A stretch of DNA of 64,000 nt from Amycolatopsis cihanbeyliensis (GTDB lineage Bacteria > Actinomycetota > Actinomycetes > Mycobacteriales > Pseudonocardiaceae): the NCBI RefSeq assembly GCF_006715045.1, contig NZ_VFML01000001.1, positions 2,014,501-2,078,500 on the forward strand. The letters run 5' to 3'. Below, piece after piece: positions 35,697-51,468 of this stretch. The notes below the pieces were generated by a model. The model was not told the origin of the DNA. It ran no database searches and worked only from the letters and a program-made list of their open reading frames with translations. Positions within the stretch are counted from its first letter, which is position 1; the number at the start of each line of letters is the position of its first letter. Position numbers and translations under genes: made by a program.

Positions 35697-37730
35697 GTGA
35701 CACGCACGGAGCCCACCTTGACCGGGGCATTGCTCGATCGGCGTTACCGAGTGGACAAGCTGCTCGCACGCGGCGGCATGTCCTCGGTCCACCGCGGCGT
35801 GGACACCCGGTTGGACCGGCCGGTCGCGATCAAGATCATGGACCGGCAGTTCGCCGAGGACCGGTCCTTCGTCGATCGCTTCGAACTGGAGGCCCGCGCC
35901 GCCGCGCGCCTGCATCACCCGAACGTGGTCGCCGTGCACGACCAGGGGGTGGACCCCGGGGACGGGGAGTACACCCGCGCCTTCCTGGTGATGGAGCTTG
36001 TCGACGGCGGCACCCTGCGCGATCTGCTCGATGCCGAGGGCGCGCTGGACATCCACCTGGCGCTGAGCATCGCCGAGCCGGTGCTGTCCGCGCTCGCCGC
36101 CGCGCACACCGCCGGGCTGGTGCACCGGGACGTCAAGCCGGAGAACGTGCTGATCGGCCGCGGCCAGGGCGGGAACGGCACCGTCAAGGTCGGCGACTTC
36201 GGCCTGGTACGGGCCGTCGCCAGCGCGGGCACCACCAGCTCGAGCGTCATTCTCGGCACGGTGGCCTACCTCTCCCCCGAACAGGTCGCCACCGGGCAGA
36301 CCAGTGCGCCCGGCGATGTGTACTCCGCGGGGATCCTGCTCTACGAGATGCTCACCGGGCACGCGCCGTACACGGGGGACACCGCGCTGTCGGTGGCCTA
36401 CCGGCACGTGAACGACGACGTGCCGGCGCCGAGCACCGCGCGCCCCGGTATCCCGCCCGCGCTGGACGAGCTGGTGCTGCGGGCCACCCGCAGGGATCCG
36501 CAGGAACGGCCCCAGGACGCGGGTGCGTTCCTGCAGGAGCTGAACCAGGTGCGGACCGAGCTCGGGATCGCCCCGGTCCCGGTACCCGTCCCGGCGGCAC
36601 CCGAGGCTCCCGAGCCGGACACCGTGGTCAACGTGCCGAGCGTGCCGGACGCCGAGCGGACCGTGCCCGCGATCCCCGCCGTGCGGCCCGATTCCCCGGG
36701 ACCACGGGGCACGCGGGCGCTGTCCCGGACGGCTCCGCCGCCCGCCATGCCCCCGCGGCAGGCACCGGCGGACGGCGAGCAGCAACCGCCGATCCAGGAA
36801 CATCCCGACCTCGCCGAGGCACAGCGGCGGCGCAAGCGGTTGATCGCGATCGGGGTGGTCGTCGCCCTGCTGCTCGCCGGTGGGATCGGCACCGCCGTCT
36901 GGTGGTTCAACGGCGGAAGGTGGGTCGCCGTACCGCAGGTGGCGGGGGCGCAGCAGGACCTGGCCGAGCGGAAGCTGCGCGCGGCGGAACTGGTCCCGCA
37001 GGTGGTACAGGAGCGGCACAACACGGCGGCGAGCGGCACGGTGATCCGCACCGAGCCCGCGGCCGGCACCGACGCGCTGATCGGCGACAAGGTGCGCGTG
37101 GTGGTCTCCGCCGGGAAGCCGACGGTGCCCAGCATCGACCCCGGGACCAGTGTGGCCCGGGCCGAGCAGGCGATCCGGGACGTCCAACTGGAGCCACGAC
37201 GCGACCCGAACGCCGACGACTTCAGCGCCACGGTGCCCGAGGGGGCGGTGCTGTCGGTGTCACCCCAGCCGGGTACCCCGGCCAACATCGGCGATCCGGT
37301 CACCATCGGCGTCTCCAAGGGCCCACCGCCGACACCGGTACCCACTGTGCAGGGCAAGAGCAAGGAGCAGGCGTTCCAGGAACTGCGGGCGGCCGGGTTC
37401 GAACCGTTCGAAGCCGGGGAGGAGTTCTCCAAGGAGATCGAGGCCGGCAAGGTCACCAGGACCGATCCCGCCGCGGGCGCCGTCGGCACGAAGCGGGTCG
37501 GCGTGTTCGTCTCGAACTCGGTGCGGGTGCCCTCGGTGGTCGGCAGGTCGATCCAGGACGCGGTGCGCCTGCTGTCCGAATCCGGCCTGGAACCGCGCTT
37601 CCAGGGCCGGGGCAACGGCCGGGGCGACGACGACGATGACGACCGGTTCGGCATCGTGGTCCAGCAGGAACCGAACCCCGGCAAGCTGGTGAAAACCGGC
37701 AGCAAGGTGCGGATGCGGACACTGCCGTGA
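35697..37730 (+). CDS. pknL: PknL-like Ser/Thr kinase with four PASTA domains
   Basis: The 677-residue membrane kinase has a cytoplasmic kinase domain (about 16-275) with VAIK K46, HRDVKPEN D145 and DFG D167; a Pro-rich linker; a transmembrane helix at about 382-404; and four extracytoplasmic PASTA repeats (about 408-677) that in relatives bind peptidoglycan fragments. M. tuberculosis PknL lacks PASTA repeats, so the sensor half differs although synteny with Rv2175c and aroG is kept. PASTA 4 contains an acidic DDDDDD insertion. The GTG at 35697 lies 8 bases after TAGGAT, a good -10, implying a leaderless message. Confidence 0.92.
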   Translation: MTRTEPTLTGALLDRRYRVDKLLARGGMSSVHRGVDTRLDRPVAIKIMDRQFAEDRSFVDRFELEARAAARLHHPNVVAVHDQGVDPGDGEYTRAFLVMELVDGGTLRDLLDAEGALDIHLALSIAEPVLSALAAAHTAGLVHRDVKPENVLIGRGQGGNGTVKVGDFGLVRAVASAGTTSSSVILGTVAYLSPEQVATGQTSAPGDVYSAGILLYEMLTGHAPYTGDTALSVAYRHVNDDVPAPSTARPGIPPALDELVLRATRRDPQERPQDAGAFLQELNQVRTELGIAPVPVPVPAAPEAPEPDTVVNVPSVPDAERTVPAIPAVRPDSPGPRGTRALSRTAPPPAMPPRQAPADGEQQPPIQEHPDLAEAQRRRKRLIAIGVVVALLLAGGIGTAVWWFNGGRWVAVPQVAGAQQDLAERKLRAAELVPQVVQERHNTAASGTVIRTEPAAGTDALIGDKVRVVVSAGKPTVPSIDPGTSVARAEQAIRDVQLEPRRDPNADDFSATVPEGAVLSVSPQPGTPANIGDPVTIGVSKGPPPTPVPTVQGKSKEQAFQELRAAGFEPFEAGEEFSKEIEAGKVTRTDPAAGAVGTKRVGVFVSNSVRVPSVVGRSIQDAVRLLSESGLEPRFQGRGNGRGDDDDDDRFGIVVQQEPNPGKLVKTGSKVRMRTLP

Positions 37731-37783
37731 GCCGGCCGGCCCGCCGTTGGCGGTGCCGCGGTGCACGGCCGTGTTCACCCGGT

Positions 37784-39274
<1,491 letters not shown>

Positions 39275-40222
39275 TTACATGGCAGCCGCCCGCTCGTACA
39301 GCTCCTGGGCCTCGGCGCCGAAGTAGGGGCCGAACAGGTAGCCGGGCAGGAAGGTGTAGCCGAAGCTGTTCACCGAGCTCTGCACCCCGAGCCCGGTCGC
39401 CTCGTCGAACCGCAGGAACCACGGCCCGCCGCTGGACCCGCCGGTCATGTCACAGCTCATGCCGTGATCGGAGCTGAGCAGGAAGTCGGTGAAGGTGCTC
39501 CCGCTGCAGTGGATCAGCGTGCTCCCGTCGTACGGGTCGGCCGCGGGGTAGCCGAAGGCATACATGTCCTGGTCACGCTGCTGATTGAAGGCCACACCCT
39601 GACCGCCGACCACGTCGGTGAGGCTCCGCCCGTCCAGCGGCTCCACCACGGCCGCGCCCACGTCGTGGTTGATGTCCTCGCTCGCCTCCCACTGCGGGGT
39701 GGTCAGCGTGGCCTTCGCCACCCATTCGCCGAAGGGTGCCTGCCCGTCGTCGTAACCGGGGACGAAGATCCAGTCTGTGTGCCAGGTGCCCTGGTACTTG
39801 ACGCAGTGCCCGGCCGTCAGCGCCACGCTGCGGTTACCGCTGGTGACGGCGTCCCCACTACAGGAAGCCGCGCGCCCGTCCATGGTGAAGAACACCCGGC
39901 CCGCGGTCTGGGCCACCGCGCCGCCGCCCGCCCACGGCTCGCCCGTGGTCGGGAAGGTCGCCACACTCGGCGGCACCACCGTGGGCGCCCCCGCGGCCAC
40001 GGTGGCTCCCGCGGCACCGGCGGCCCGCGGCGTGGCCAGCGGCGGGTCCAGCGGGACGGCGGAGGCCATCCGTTCCGGGGTCCAGAAGTCGGTCACCGCC
40101 TGTGCCGGTCCCGCCAGGTGCCGCACGGCGGTGGTGTCCGCGGCGGCGGGAACGGTGGACGCGGTCAGGGCCAGCGCGGCCGCCGCCAGTAACGCTCCGG
40201 GCCGGGAAAGGTATCGCTTCAT
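39275..40222 (-). CDS. Secreted trypsin-like serine peptidase
   Basis: The 315-residue protein has a signal peptide cleaved near VPAAA (residue 28) and a Pro/Ala-rich pro-region to about 95. The chymotrypsin-fold catalytic residues are visible: H139 in LTAGHC, D187 in DINHDVGA and S264 in GGSSGGPW. C121/C140 and C239/C257 could form disulfides. It resembles V8/glutamyl-type secreted peptidases of actinomycetes; the cleavage preference is not predictable. The ATG at 40222 follows AGAGGTGAGG. Confidence 0.88.
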   Translation of the reverse strand: MKRYLSRPGALLAAAALALTASTVPAAADTTAVRHLAGPAQAVTDFWTPERMASAVPLDPPLATPRAAGAAGATVAAGAPTVVPPSVATFPTTGEPWAGGGAVAQTAGRVFFTMDGRAASCSGDAVTSGNRSVALTAGHCVKYQGTWHTDWIFVPGYDDGQAPFGEWVAKATLTTPQWEASEDINHDVGAAVVEPLDGRSLTDVVGGQGVAFNQQRDQDMYAFGYPAADPYDGSTLIHCSGSTFTDFLLSSDHGMSCDMTGGSSGGPWFLRFDEATGLGVQSSVNSFGYTFLPGYLFGPYFGAEAQELYERAAAM

Positions 40223-40379
40223 GACGCCTCACCTCTCACCGCCGAACCGCATCCGGCGGCTTAGCAGGGATCAAGTGAATTGTCGTCGCGCCAGTAACTA
40301 GGATTTCGACGGTAATCGACCGGCTACACAATGTTCAATACGCTGTTCGGCCGCAGAACCCGTGCTCCGGAAGGCGCAG

Positions 40380-41880
40380 TCAGATCGCGGCGAGTGGCAG
40401 GGCGGTGGGATGCACGGGCGCCGGAAGCTCCGAGGCTCCGGTGAGATACGAGTCGACCGCGTGCGCGACCGAACGGCCCTCCGCGATCGCCCACACGATC
40501 AGCGAGGCACCCCGGTGCGCGTCCCCGCACACGAAGACGCCCGGTGCCGAGGTCTGCCAGTCCGGCCCGCAGGACAGCGTGCCCCGCGGGCTCAGCGGGA
40601 GCTCGAGGTCGTCGAGCAGGCGCATCCGCTCCACGCCCTCGAACCCGATGGCCAGCAGCACCAGATCGGCGGGGATCTCCTCCACCTCGTCACTGACCGG
40701 CACGACCTCGCGGCGCCCGGTCTCCCGGTTCCGGCCGACCCGCACCCGTTGCAGTGCGATCGCCCGCAGCCGGCCGTGCTCGTCGCCGACGAACCGCTTG
40801 ACCGCCACCGCGAACCTGCGCTCACCCTTCTCCTCGTGCACCGGGTAGGTGCGCAGGATGTACGGCCAGGTCGGCCACGGCGATCGCTCATCATCCCTTG
40901 TGGACGGTGGAAGCGGGTACTGGTCGAGCTGGGTGACCGAGAGCGCGCCCTGCCGGGTCGCGGTGCCGTAGCAGTCCGCCCCGGTGTCCCCGCCCCCGAT
41001 GATCACCACATGCTTGCCGGCGGCATCGATCGTGGTGGGCCCGTCGCCCTCGCACTGCTTGTTGGCCGGCACCAGGTGCTCCATGGCCAGGTGCACACCG
41101 GCGAGTTCCCTGCCGGGCGTGCTGGTGTCGTCCCGCCCGCGCAGCGCACCCACGGCAAGCACCACCGCGTCGAAGCGCTCGCGCAGCTCCTCCACCGTCA
41201 GGTCGACGCCCACCTCGCAGTGTGTCACGAAGGTGGTGCCTTCCTTCCGCAGCTGCGCCAGCCTGCGGTCCAGCACCTTCTTCTCCATCTTGAACTCGGG
41301 GATGCCGTACCGCAGCAGCCCGCCGAGCCGGTCGTCCCGTTCGAACACGGTGACCTCGTGCCCCGCCCTGGTCAGCTGCTGCGCCGCGGCCAGCCCGGCC
41401 GGACCGGAACCGACCACGGCCACCCGTTGCCCGGTGGCCACCGTGGCGGACTGCGGGCGCACGTGGCCCGCTTCCCAGGACTGGTCGGCAATGGTGGCCT
41501 CGACCCGCTTGATCGCCACCGGCCCGCCGGCCAGCGGGGAGATGGAGAGCACGCAACCGGCCTCGCACGGCGCGGGGCACAGCTTCCCGGTGAACTCGGG
41601 GAAGTTGTTCGTGGCGTGCAGCCGTTCGCTCGCCGCAGCCCAGTCGCCGCGACGCACCAGGTCGTTCCACTCCGGAATCAGGTTGCCCAGCGGGCAGCCC
41701 GCGCTTCCGGAATGGCAGAACGGGACACCGCAGTCCATGCACCGGGCGGCCTGCACCCGCACCTGCTCGTTGCGCTCGTCCTGGCCGAGGTCGGCATAGA
41801 CCTCCTGCCAGTCGTGCACCCGCTCGTCCTTCGGCCGCTTCGGCGGCTCCTGGCGTTCGTAGCTGAGAAAACCGGTCGGA

Positions 41881-41888
<8 letters not shown>
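40380..41888 (-). CDS. gltD: Glutamate synthase small subunit
   Basis: The 502-residue flavoprotein takes electrons from NADPH and passes them to the large subunit through iron-sulfur clusters, giving glutamate from glutamine and 2-oxoglutarate. The N-terminal cysteine-rich segment ([21 protein letters not shown]) binds two 4Fe-4S clusters; [14 protein letters not shown] is the FAD site and [13 protein letters not shown] the NADPH site. The start is GTG at 41888, overlapping the gltB stop by eight bases, so the subunits are translationally coupled. Confidence 0.96.
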
Positions 41889-46449
<4,561 letters not shown>

Positions 46450-46820
46450 TCGGGACCTCCTTCGTCGTCGTGCCTCGTTCGTGCTGCGCACGGGACGACG
46501 ATGGCCCGGTCGTGAGCGCGACTTTAACACCCCGGAAACATGACAGCACCCGTTTGCCGCCCGAAATCAACCGGTTGAGTGGTAACGATCTGGCTGCTGG
46601 GAACGACGACGTTCCTGATGGGATCCGAGTGATTAGGTTCCCTCAGCATACCGGCACGGCAACCCGGCCCTGCCCGCCCATCCCGGGCCCCGGCCGCCCC
46701 GCGCGCGTCCCCGAGCAACATCAACACCGGCCGGGGCGTTGACATCCGAGCGTGAGAGCGCTTTCCTATAGCGCAGTAAAATCTTTCGTCCGGCTTGGGC
46801 GTGACAAGGAGGTCACCACC
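46450..46820. other. 371-bp divergent regulatory region, gltB / GH16
   Basis: No gene is seen here. It holds the gltB promoter region on the left, a perfect 16-bp inverted repeat GGAACG-ACGA-CGTTCC at 46600-46615 of unknown owner, and on the right the GH16 promoter with its LacI-type operator. A strong ribosome site AAGGAGGTCACC ends it. Confidence 0.6.
46739..46766 (+). promoter_or_regulatory. GH16 promoter -35 with overlapping LacI-type operator
   Basis: TTGACA at 46739-46744 is a consensus -35. Downstream, TGAGAGCGCTTTCC (46753-46766) fits the LacI-family form TGnnAnCGnTnnCA at all but the last base and resembles the CebR box of Streptomyces. TATA-containing sequence at 46767-46770 lies near the expected -10, though spacing is long. 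Repressor bound here would block the promoter. Confidence 0.6.
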
Positions 46821-48257
46821 ATGCCCACCTCTCCCCTGCACACATTTCCCCTGCACACCTCTTCCCTGCACACACCTCCCCCGCACACACCCGCACCACC
46901 CACCAGGCGCAGGCGGCTGGGCGCGGCCACGGCCATCGCCGCGCTGCTGGTCACCGTCCCGCTCGCGGCACCATCGGCGCAGGCCTCGGTGCCGCCGCCG
47001 GACCCCGGTTGGACCCTGGAATGGAGCGACGACTTCACCGGTCCGGCCGGGTCCCTGCCCTCCTCCGACAACTGGATCTTCGACCTCGGGCACAACTACC
47101 CCGGCGGCCCCGCGAACTGGGGCACCGGCGAGATCGCCCGGCACACCGACGACCCCTCCAACATCAGCCTGGACGGCTCCGGCAACCTGCGGATCACCCC
47201 GCGCCGGGACGGCGCGGGCAACTGGACCTCGGCCCGGATCGAGACGCAGCGGGCCGACTTCCGGCCGCCGGACGGCGGGGTGCTGCGGATCGAGGGCCGC
47301 CTCCAGATGCCGAACGTCACCGGTTCGGCCGCGCTCGGCTACTGGCCCGCCTTCTGGGCACTCGGCTCGCCCTACCGCGGTAACTACTGGAACTGGCCCG
47401 GTATCGGCGAGTTCGACATCATGGAGAACGTCAACGGCATGAACCAGGTGTGGGCGGTACTCCACTGTGGAACCGCGCCCGGCGGCCCGTGCAACGAGAA
47501 CAACGGCATCGGCGCCAGCCGTACCTGCCCCGGCGCGAGCTGCCAGTCCGCGTTCCACGACTACCGGTTCGAATGGGACAGCAGCGGATCCGTGGGTGAG
47601 CTGCGCTGGTACGTGGACGGCCAGCAGTACCACAGCGTGCGCCAGGACCAGCTGCCCGCGGACACCTGGAACCAGATGACCAGCCACGCCGGGTACTTCA
47701 TCCTGCTGAACGTCGCGATGGGTGGCGCGTTCCCGGACGGCGTCGCCGGGTTCCAGACCCCGACCGCCGAGACCGTGCCCGGCCACCCGATGGTGGTCGA
47801 CTATGTGGCGGTCTGGACCCACGGTGGCAGCGGCGACCCCGGCGATCCCGGCGACCCGCCCGGCGGCGGGGACGCCTACTCCACCCTGCAGGCCGAGGAT
47901 TTCCAGCAACAGTCCGGGTTGAACACCTACGGCTCGCACATCGGCTCGGCGGCGAACGGTGACTGGGCGCGGTACGAGGACATCGACTTCGGCGACACCC
48001 CCGCGCGGCAGTTCGTGGCCCGCGCGGCCTCCGGGGCCGCCGGCGGGGTGAGCGGCCTGGTCGAGGTCCGGCTGGACAGCCTCAGCGGCACGCCGGTCGG
48101 CAGCTTCGCCATCGGCGACACCGGTGGCTGGCAGAGCTGGCGCGAGGTGCCGGCCAACATCGACCCGGTCACCGGGGTACACGACGTCTACCTGACCTTC
48201 GCCAGCGGGCAGCCTGCCGACTTCGTCAACGTCGACTGGTTCACCTTCAAGCACTGA
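46821..48257 (+). CDS. Secreted GH16 beta-glucanase with C-terminal CBM6
   Basis: The 478-residue exported enzyme probably cleaves beta-1,3 or mixed-linkage glucan. A 26-residue tail of PLHT-type repeats precedes an Arg-rich (TRRRRLGAA, possibly Tat) signal sequence ending at SAQA near residue 54. The GH16 jelly roll spans about 63-335 with catalytic E197-x-D199-x-x-E202 (GEFDIMEN). A Gly/Asp/Pro linker leads to a carbohydrate-binding module of family 6 type (about 350-478, YSTLQAEDFQQQSG...VNVDWFTF). AAGGAGGTCACCACC before the ATG fixes the start. It heads the glucan utilisation cluster. Confidence 0.9.
   Translation: MPTSPLHTFPLHTSSLHTPPPHTPAPPTRRRRLGAATAIAALLVTVPLAAPSAQASVPPPDPGWTLEWSDDFTGPAGSLPSSDNWIFDLGHNYPGGPANWGTGEIARHTDDPSNISLDGSGNLRITPRRDGAGNWTSARIETQRADFRPPDGGVLRIEGRLQMPNVTGSAALGYWPAFWALGSPYRGNYWNWPGIGEFDIMENVNGMNQVWAVLHCGTAPGGPCNENNGIGASRTCPGASCQSAFHDYRFEWDSSGSVGELRWYVDGQQYHSVRQDQLPADTWNQMTSHAGYFILLNVAMGGAFPDGVAGFQTPTAETVPGHPMVVDYVAVWTHGGSGDPGDPGDPPGGGDAYSTLQAEDFQQQSGLNTYGSHIGSAANGDWARYEDIDFGDTPARQFVARAASGAAGGVSGLVEVRLDSLSGTPVGSFAIGDTGGWQSWREVPANIDPVTGVHDVYLTFASGQPADFVNVDWFTFKH
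46831..46890 (+). repeat. Four 15-bp tandem repeats at the start of the GH16 gene
   Basis: Units of the form CTYCCCTGCACACNN repeat four times and encode PLHTF-PLHTS-SLHTP-PPHTP-like pentapeptides ahead of the signal sequence. The third and fourth units diverge slightly. The array is in frame. Confidence 0.8.
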
Positions 48258-48291
48258 GAGAGCGTGTTGCGAGACGGCGCGGCGGCACCCA

Positions 48292-48327
48292 GGTGACCGC
48301 AGAGCGCGCCCGTGGCCGAAGGCCGCG
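48292..48327. repeat. 36-bp intergenic element, copy A
   Basis: This 36-base element starts GGTGACCGCAGAGCG and matches copy B (53018-53053) at 31 of 36 positions. It lies in the 114-bp gap between the GH16 gene and the ABC importer operon. Its centre is close to the palindrome GGGCGCGCCC. It could be a shared control site or a dispersed repeat. Confidence 0.65.
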
Positions 48328-48371
48328 CACACATCGCGACAAGCACTGACACAACCCATCGAGAGGGAAAG

Positions 48372-49652
48372 ATGCGCAGGACAAGGCACGCCTTGACTGC
48401 CACGCTGGCCGCGAGCGCCCTGGTGCTCGCGGCCTGTGGCGGCGGATCGGACGATTCCGCGGACGGCGTCACCACGCTGACCATCAACGTCTTCGGCGAC
48501 AGCTTCTCGCTGCCGGAGAACAGGTCGATCTACGACGAGTACGAGCGGCTCAACCCGGACATCGAGATCGTGGAGAACCGGGGCGAGTTCGGCACCCACC
48601 ACCAGAACCTGCAGGCCCGGCTGACCGCGGGCAGCGGTACCGCGGACCTCGAGCTGATCGAGGTCGGGCAGATCGCGGGCTTCATCGGGCAGCAGGACAA
48701 GTTCGTCGACTTCCTCGACAAGGGCGTCGACCCCGCCCAGTGGACCGACGCCGTCATCCAGCGAGCGTCCACGCCGGACGGGAACGCGCTGATCGGGCTG
48801 CCGACCGACGTGGGCGGGCTGGCCATGTGCTACCGCACCGACCTGTTCGCCGAGGCCGGGCTGCCGACCGACCGGGACGAGGTGAGCAAGCTGTGGCCGA
48901 CCTGGCAGGACTACGTCGAGGCCGGTGACGAGTTCCTCGCCTCCTCCGGCGGCGACGTGAAGTGGTTCGACGCCGGCGGGCACGTACTCACCGGGGTCCT
49001 CGGCAACGAGGAACGCACCTTCTACAACGAGGCGGGCGACCTCATCGTGGAGAGCAACCCGGCCGTGCGGGCGGCCTGGGACCTGAGCGTGCGGGCGATC
49101 CAGGCAGGCCAGTCCGCGGCGCTGCCGGAGTTCTCCCCGGAGTGGAACACCGGTTTCCAGCAGGGCCAGTTCGCCACGGTCACCTGCCCCGCCTGGATGA
49201 TGGGCTACATCCAGGCCAACGCCGGTGGCACCAGCGGGAAGTGGGACATCGCCACCATCCCCGGCGGCTCGGGGAACTGGGGCGGCTCCTATGTCACCGT
49301 GCCCGCGCAGGGCGAGCACACCGAGGCGGCCACCGAGCTCGCGAAGTGGCTCACCGCGCCGGAGCAGAGCATCACGATCTTCCAGGAGATCGGTAACTTC
49401 CCCAGCCAGCGCAGCACCTGGGACGACCCGGCGGTGGCCGAGTACTCCTCGCCGTTCTTCAACGACGCGCCCGCGGGCGAGATCTTCCCGGAGTCCCTCG
49501 CCGAGGCGCCGGTGCAGGTGGTCGGGCCGCAGAGCGGGGTCATCGGCAACACCTTCTCCGACGCGCTGAACAGCGTGGAGCAGGGCACCGACCCGAAGGA
49601 GGCGTGGCAGCAGGCGATGAGTGACATCCGGTCCGCGGCGGGCACCGGATGA
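48372..49652 (+). CDS. Sugar ABC transporter substrate-binding lipoprotein
   Basis: The 426-residue family 1 extracellular solute-binding protein is exported as a lipoprotein: lipobox LAAC with C22. It should capture oligosaccharides, by context beta-glucan or cellobiose-type products, and deliver them to the two permeases that follow. It resembles CebE-type binding proteins. GAGAGGGA precedes the ATG, and its stop overlaps the first permease by ATGA. No ATPase gene is in the cluster, so the transporter probably uses a shared MsiK-like ATPase encoded elsewhere, as in Streptomyces. Confidence 0.9.
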   Translation: MRRTRHALTATLAASALVLAACGGGSDDSADGVTTLTINVFGDSFSLPENRSIYDEYERLNPDIEIVENRGEFGTHHQNLQARLTAGSGTADLELIEVGQIAGFIGQQDKFVDFLDKGVDPAQWTDAVIQRASTPDGNALIGLPTDVGGLAMCYRTDLFAEAGLPTDRDEVSKLWPTWQDYVEAGDEFLASSGGDVKWFDAGGHVLTGVLGNEERTFYNEAGDLIVESNPAVRAAWDLSVRAIQAGQSAALPEFSPEWNTGFQQGQFATVTCPAWMMGYIQANAGGTSGKWDIATIPGGSGNWGGSYVTVPAQGEHTEAATELAKWLTAPEQSITIFQEIGNFPSQRSTWDDPAVAEYSSPFFNDAPAGEIFPESLAEAPVQVVGPQSGVIGNTFSDALNSVEQGTDPKEAWQQAMSDIRSAAGTG

Positions 49653-50590
49653 CCCTTCGGCGGCAGGCCGGCTCCTCGATCCGAACCCGGCTGCACCGGT
49701 TCGATCTGAAAGGCTCGCCGTACCTCTACATCACGCCGTTCTTCGTACTGTTCGGGGTGTTCGGCCTGCTGCCGCTGGCCTACACGGCGCTGCTGTCCAC
49801 CACCGCGTGGAGCCCGCGCCGCCCTGGCAGCGAGGACTCCTCGGTGGGTCTCGGCAACTACGGGGACCTGCTCGGCGACGAGAACTTCCACAACGCGCTG
49901 ATCAACACCTTCGGCATCGGCCTGCTGTCCACCGTGCCGCAGCTACTGCTGGCGCTGGGCATCGCGCACCTGCTGAACTACCGGCTGCGCGGGCGGTTGT
50001 TCTTCCGGATGGGTGTGCTGGTTCCCTACATCACCTCGGTGGCGGCCGTGGCGCTGATCTTCAACCAGATCTTCGCCCGCGACTTCGGCCTGCTGAACTG
50101 GCTGCTCCAGCCGTTCACCGGGGGCACACCGATCGACTGGCGGGCCAGCACGCTGGCCTCCTGGGTCGCGGTCTCGGTCATGGTGACCTGGCACTGGACC
50201 GGCTACAACGCGCTGATCTACCTGGCGGCCATGCAGACGATCCCGTACGAGCTGTACGAGTCGGCCGCGATCGACGGCGCCAGCCGCTGGCGGCAGTTCT
50301 GGCACATCACCGTCCCGAGCCTGCGCCCGACGATCATCTTCACCGTGATCGTCTCCACGATCGGGGCGCTGCAACTGTTCGCCGAACCGTTCCTTTTCGA
50401 CACCACCCGGAACAACAACGGCGGGTCCGAGCGGCAGTTCCAGACCGTGGTGCTGTACCTGTACCAGCAGTTCTGGTCCAACGGGCAGTACGGGTACGGC
50501 GCGGCGATCGCCTGGACCCTTTTCCTGATCACCGTGGTGATCGCACTGATCAACTTCCTGCTGGTCCGCCGGATCAGGTCGACGGAGTAG
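49649..50590 (+). CDS. Sugar ABC transporter permease 1 (MalF/CebF-like)
   Basis: The 313-residue inner-membrane protein has six predicted transmembrane helices and the EAA loop [25 protein letters not shown] that contacts the ATPase. It belongs to the MalF-type permease family and pairs with the following gene. Its ATG overlaps the stop of the binding-protein gene. Confidence 0.92.
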   Translation: MTLRRQAGSSIRTRLHRFDLKGSPYLYITPFFVLFGVFGLLPLAYTALLSTTAWSPRRPGSEDSSVGLGNYGDLLGDENFHNALINTFGIGLLSTVPQLLLALGIAHLLNYRLRGRLFFRMGVLVPYITSVAAVALIFNQIFARDFGLLNWLLQPFTGGTPIDWRASTLASWVAVSVMVTWHWTGYNALIYLAAMQTIPYELYESAAIDGASRWRQFWHITVPSLRPTIIFTVIVSTIGALQLFAEPFLFDTTRNNNGGSERQFQTVVLYLYQQFWSNGQYGYGAAIAWTLFLITVVIALINFLLVRRIRSTE

Positions 50591-50598
50591 GGGGGCGG

Positions 50599-51468
50599 AT
50601 GACCGTCACCGAGTCCATCCCGCAGTCGGCCCGCGGGCGCAAGGCCGACGTGCACCGTGCCAGGTGGCCCGCCTACGCCGCGCTGGGCGCGATCCTGCTG
50701 CTGTCGGTGTTCCCGCTGTACTGGTCCATTGTGGTCTCCTCGCGGGACCAGTCCGCGGTCGGCAGGTACCCGCCGCCGCTGGTACCGGGCGGCAGCCTGT
50801 GGGACAACCTCTCGGCCGCTTACCAGCAGGGCAACTTCGGCGTCGCGCTGGCCAACTCGACCATCGTCGCGGGCACGATCACCGTGTCGGTGGTGTTCAC
50901 CTCGACCCTGGCCGGTTTCGCCTTCGCCAAGCTCCGCTTCCGCGGCCGGAACGCGTTGTTCACCGTGGTGGTGGCGACCATGCTGGTGCCACCACAGCTC
51001 GCGATCGTCCCGCTGTACATCATGGTCACCCAGTGGTTCGGCTGGGCCAACGACCTGCGCGGGGTCATCGTGCCCACCCTGGTCAGCGCGTTCGGCGTGT
51101 TCTTCATGCGCCAGTACCTGACCTCAGCCGTCCCCGGCGAGCTGCTCGAGGCCGGCAGGGCGGACGGCGCGAGCACGTTCCGGATGTACTGGAACATCGT
51201 GCTGCCGATCGCCCGGCCGGGTGCGGCGGTACTGGGCCTGCTCACCTTCATCATGTACTGGAACGACCTGTTCTGGCCGCTCATCCTGCTGAACACGCAG
51301 AACCCCACGGTGCAGGTCGCCATCGCGAACACCTCGAGCGGTATCGAGGTGGACTACTCACTCGTACTCGCCGGGACGGTGATCGCCACCTTCCCGATGT
51401 TGATCGTGTTCCTGCTACTGGGCCGACAGATCATTGGAGGAATCATGCAAGGTGCGGTGAAGGGATGA
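50599..51468 (+). CDS. Sugar ABC transporter permease 2 (MalG/CebG-like)
   Basis: The 289-residue permease has six transmembrane helices and the EAA loop [27 protein letters not shown]. It completes the channel with permease 1. GGGGGGCGG lies before the ATG at 50599; a frame reading from further upstream is rejected because it runs antiparallel to permease 1 in composition. Its stop overlaps the GH1 start by ATGA. Confidence 0.92.
   Translation: MTVTESIPQSARGRKADVHRARWPAYAALGAILLLSVFPLYWSIVVSSRDQSAVGRYPPPLVPGGSLWDNLSAAYQQGNFGVALANSTIVAGTITVSVVFTSTLAGFAFAKLRFRGRNALFTVVVATMLVPPQLAIVPLYIMVTQWFGWANDLRGVIVPTLVSAFGVFFMRQYLTSAVPGELLEAGRADGASTFRMYWNIVLPIARPGAAVLGLLTFIMYWNDLFWPLILLNTQNPTVQVAIANTSSGIEVDYSLVLAGTVIATFPMLIVFLLLGRQIIGGIMQGAVKG

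Noticed and set aside
37398..37415. LexA-like TTCGAACCGTTCGAA inside the kinase gene
   Set aside because: The two half-sites are separated by the wrong distance for the GAAC-N4-GTTC rule, and the site is inside coding sequence.
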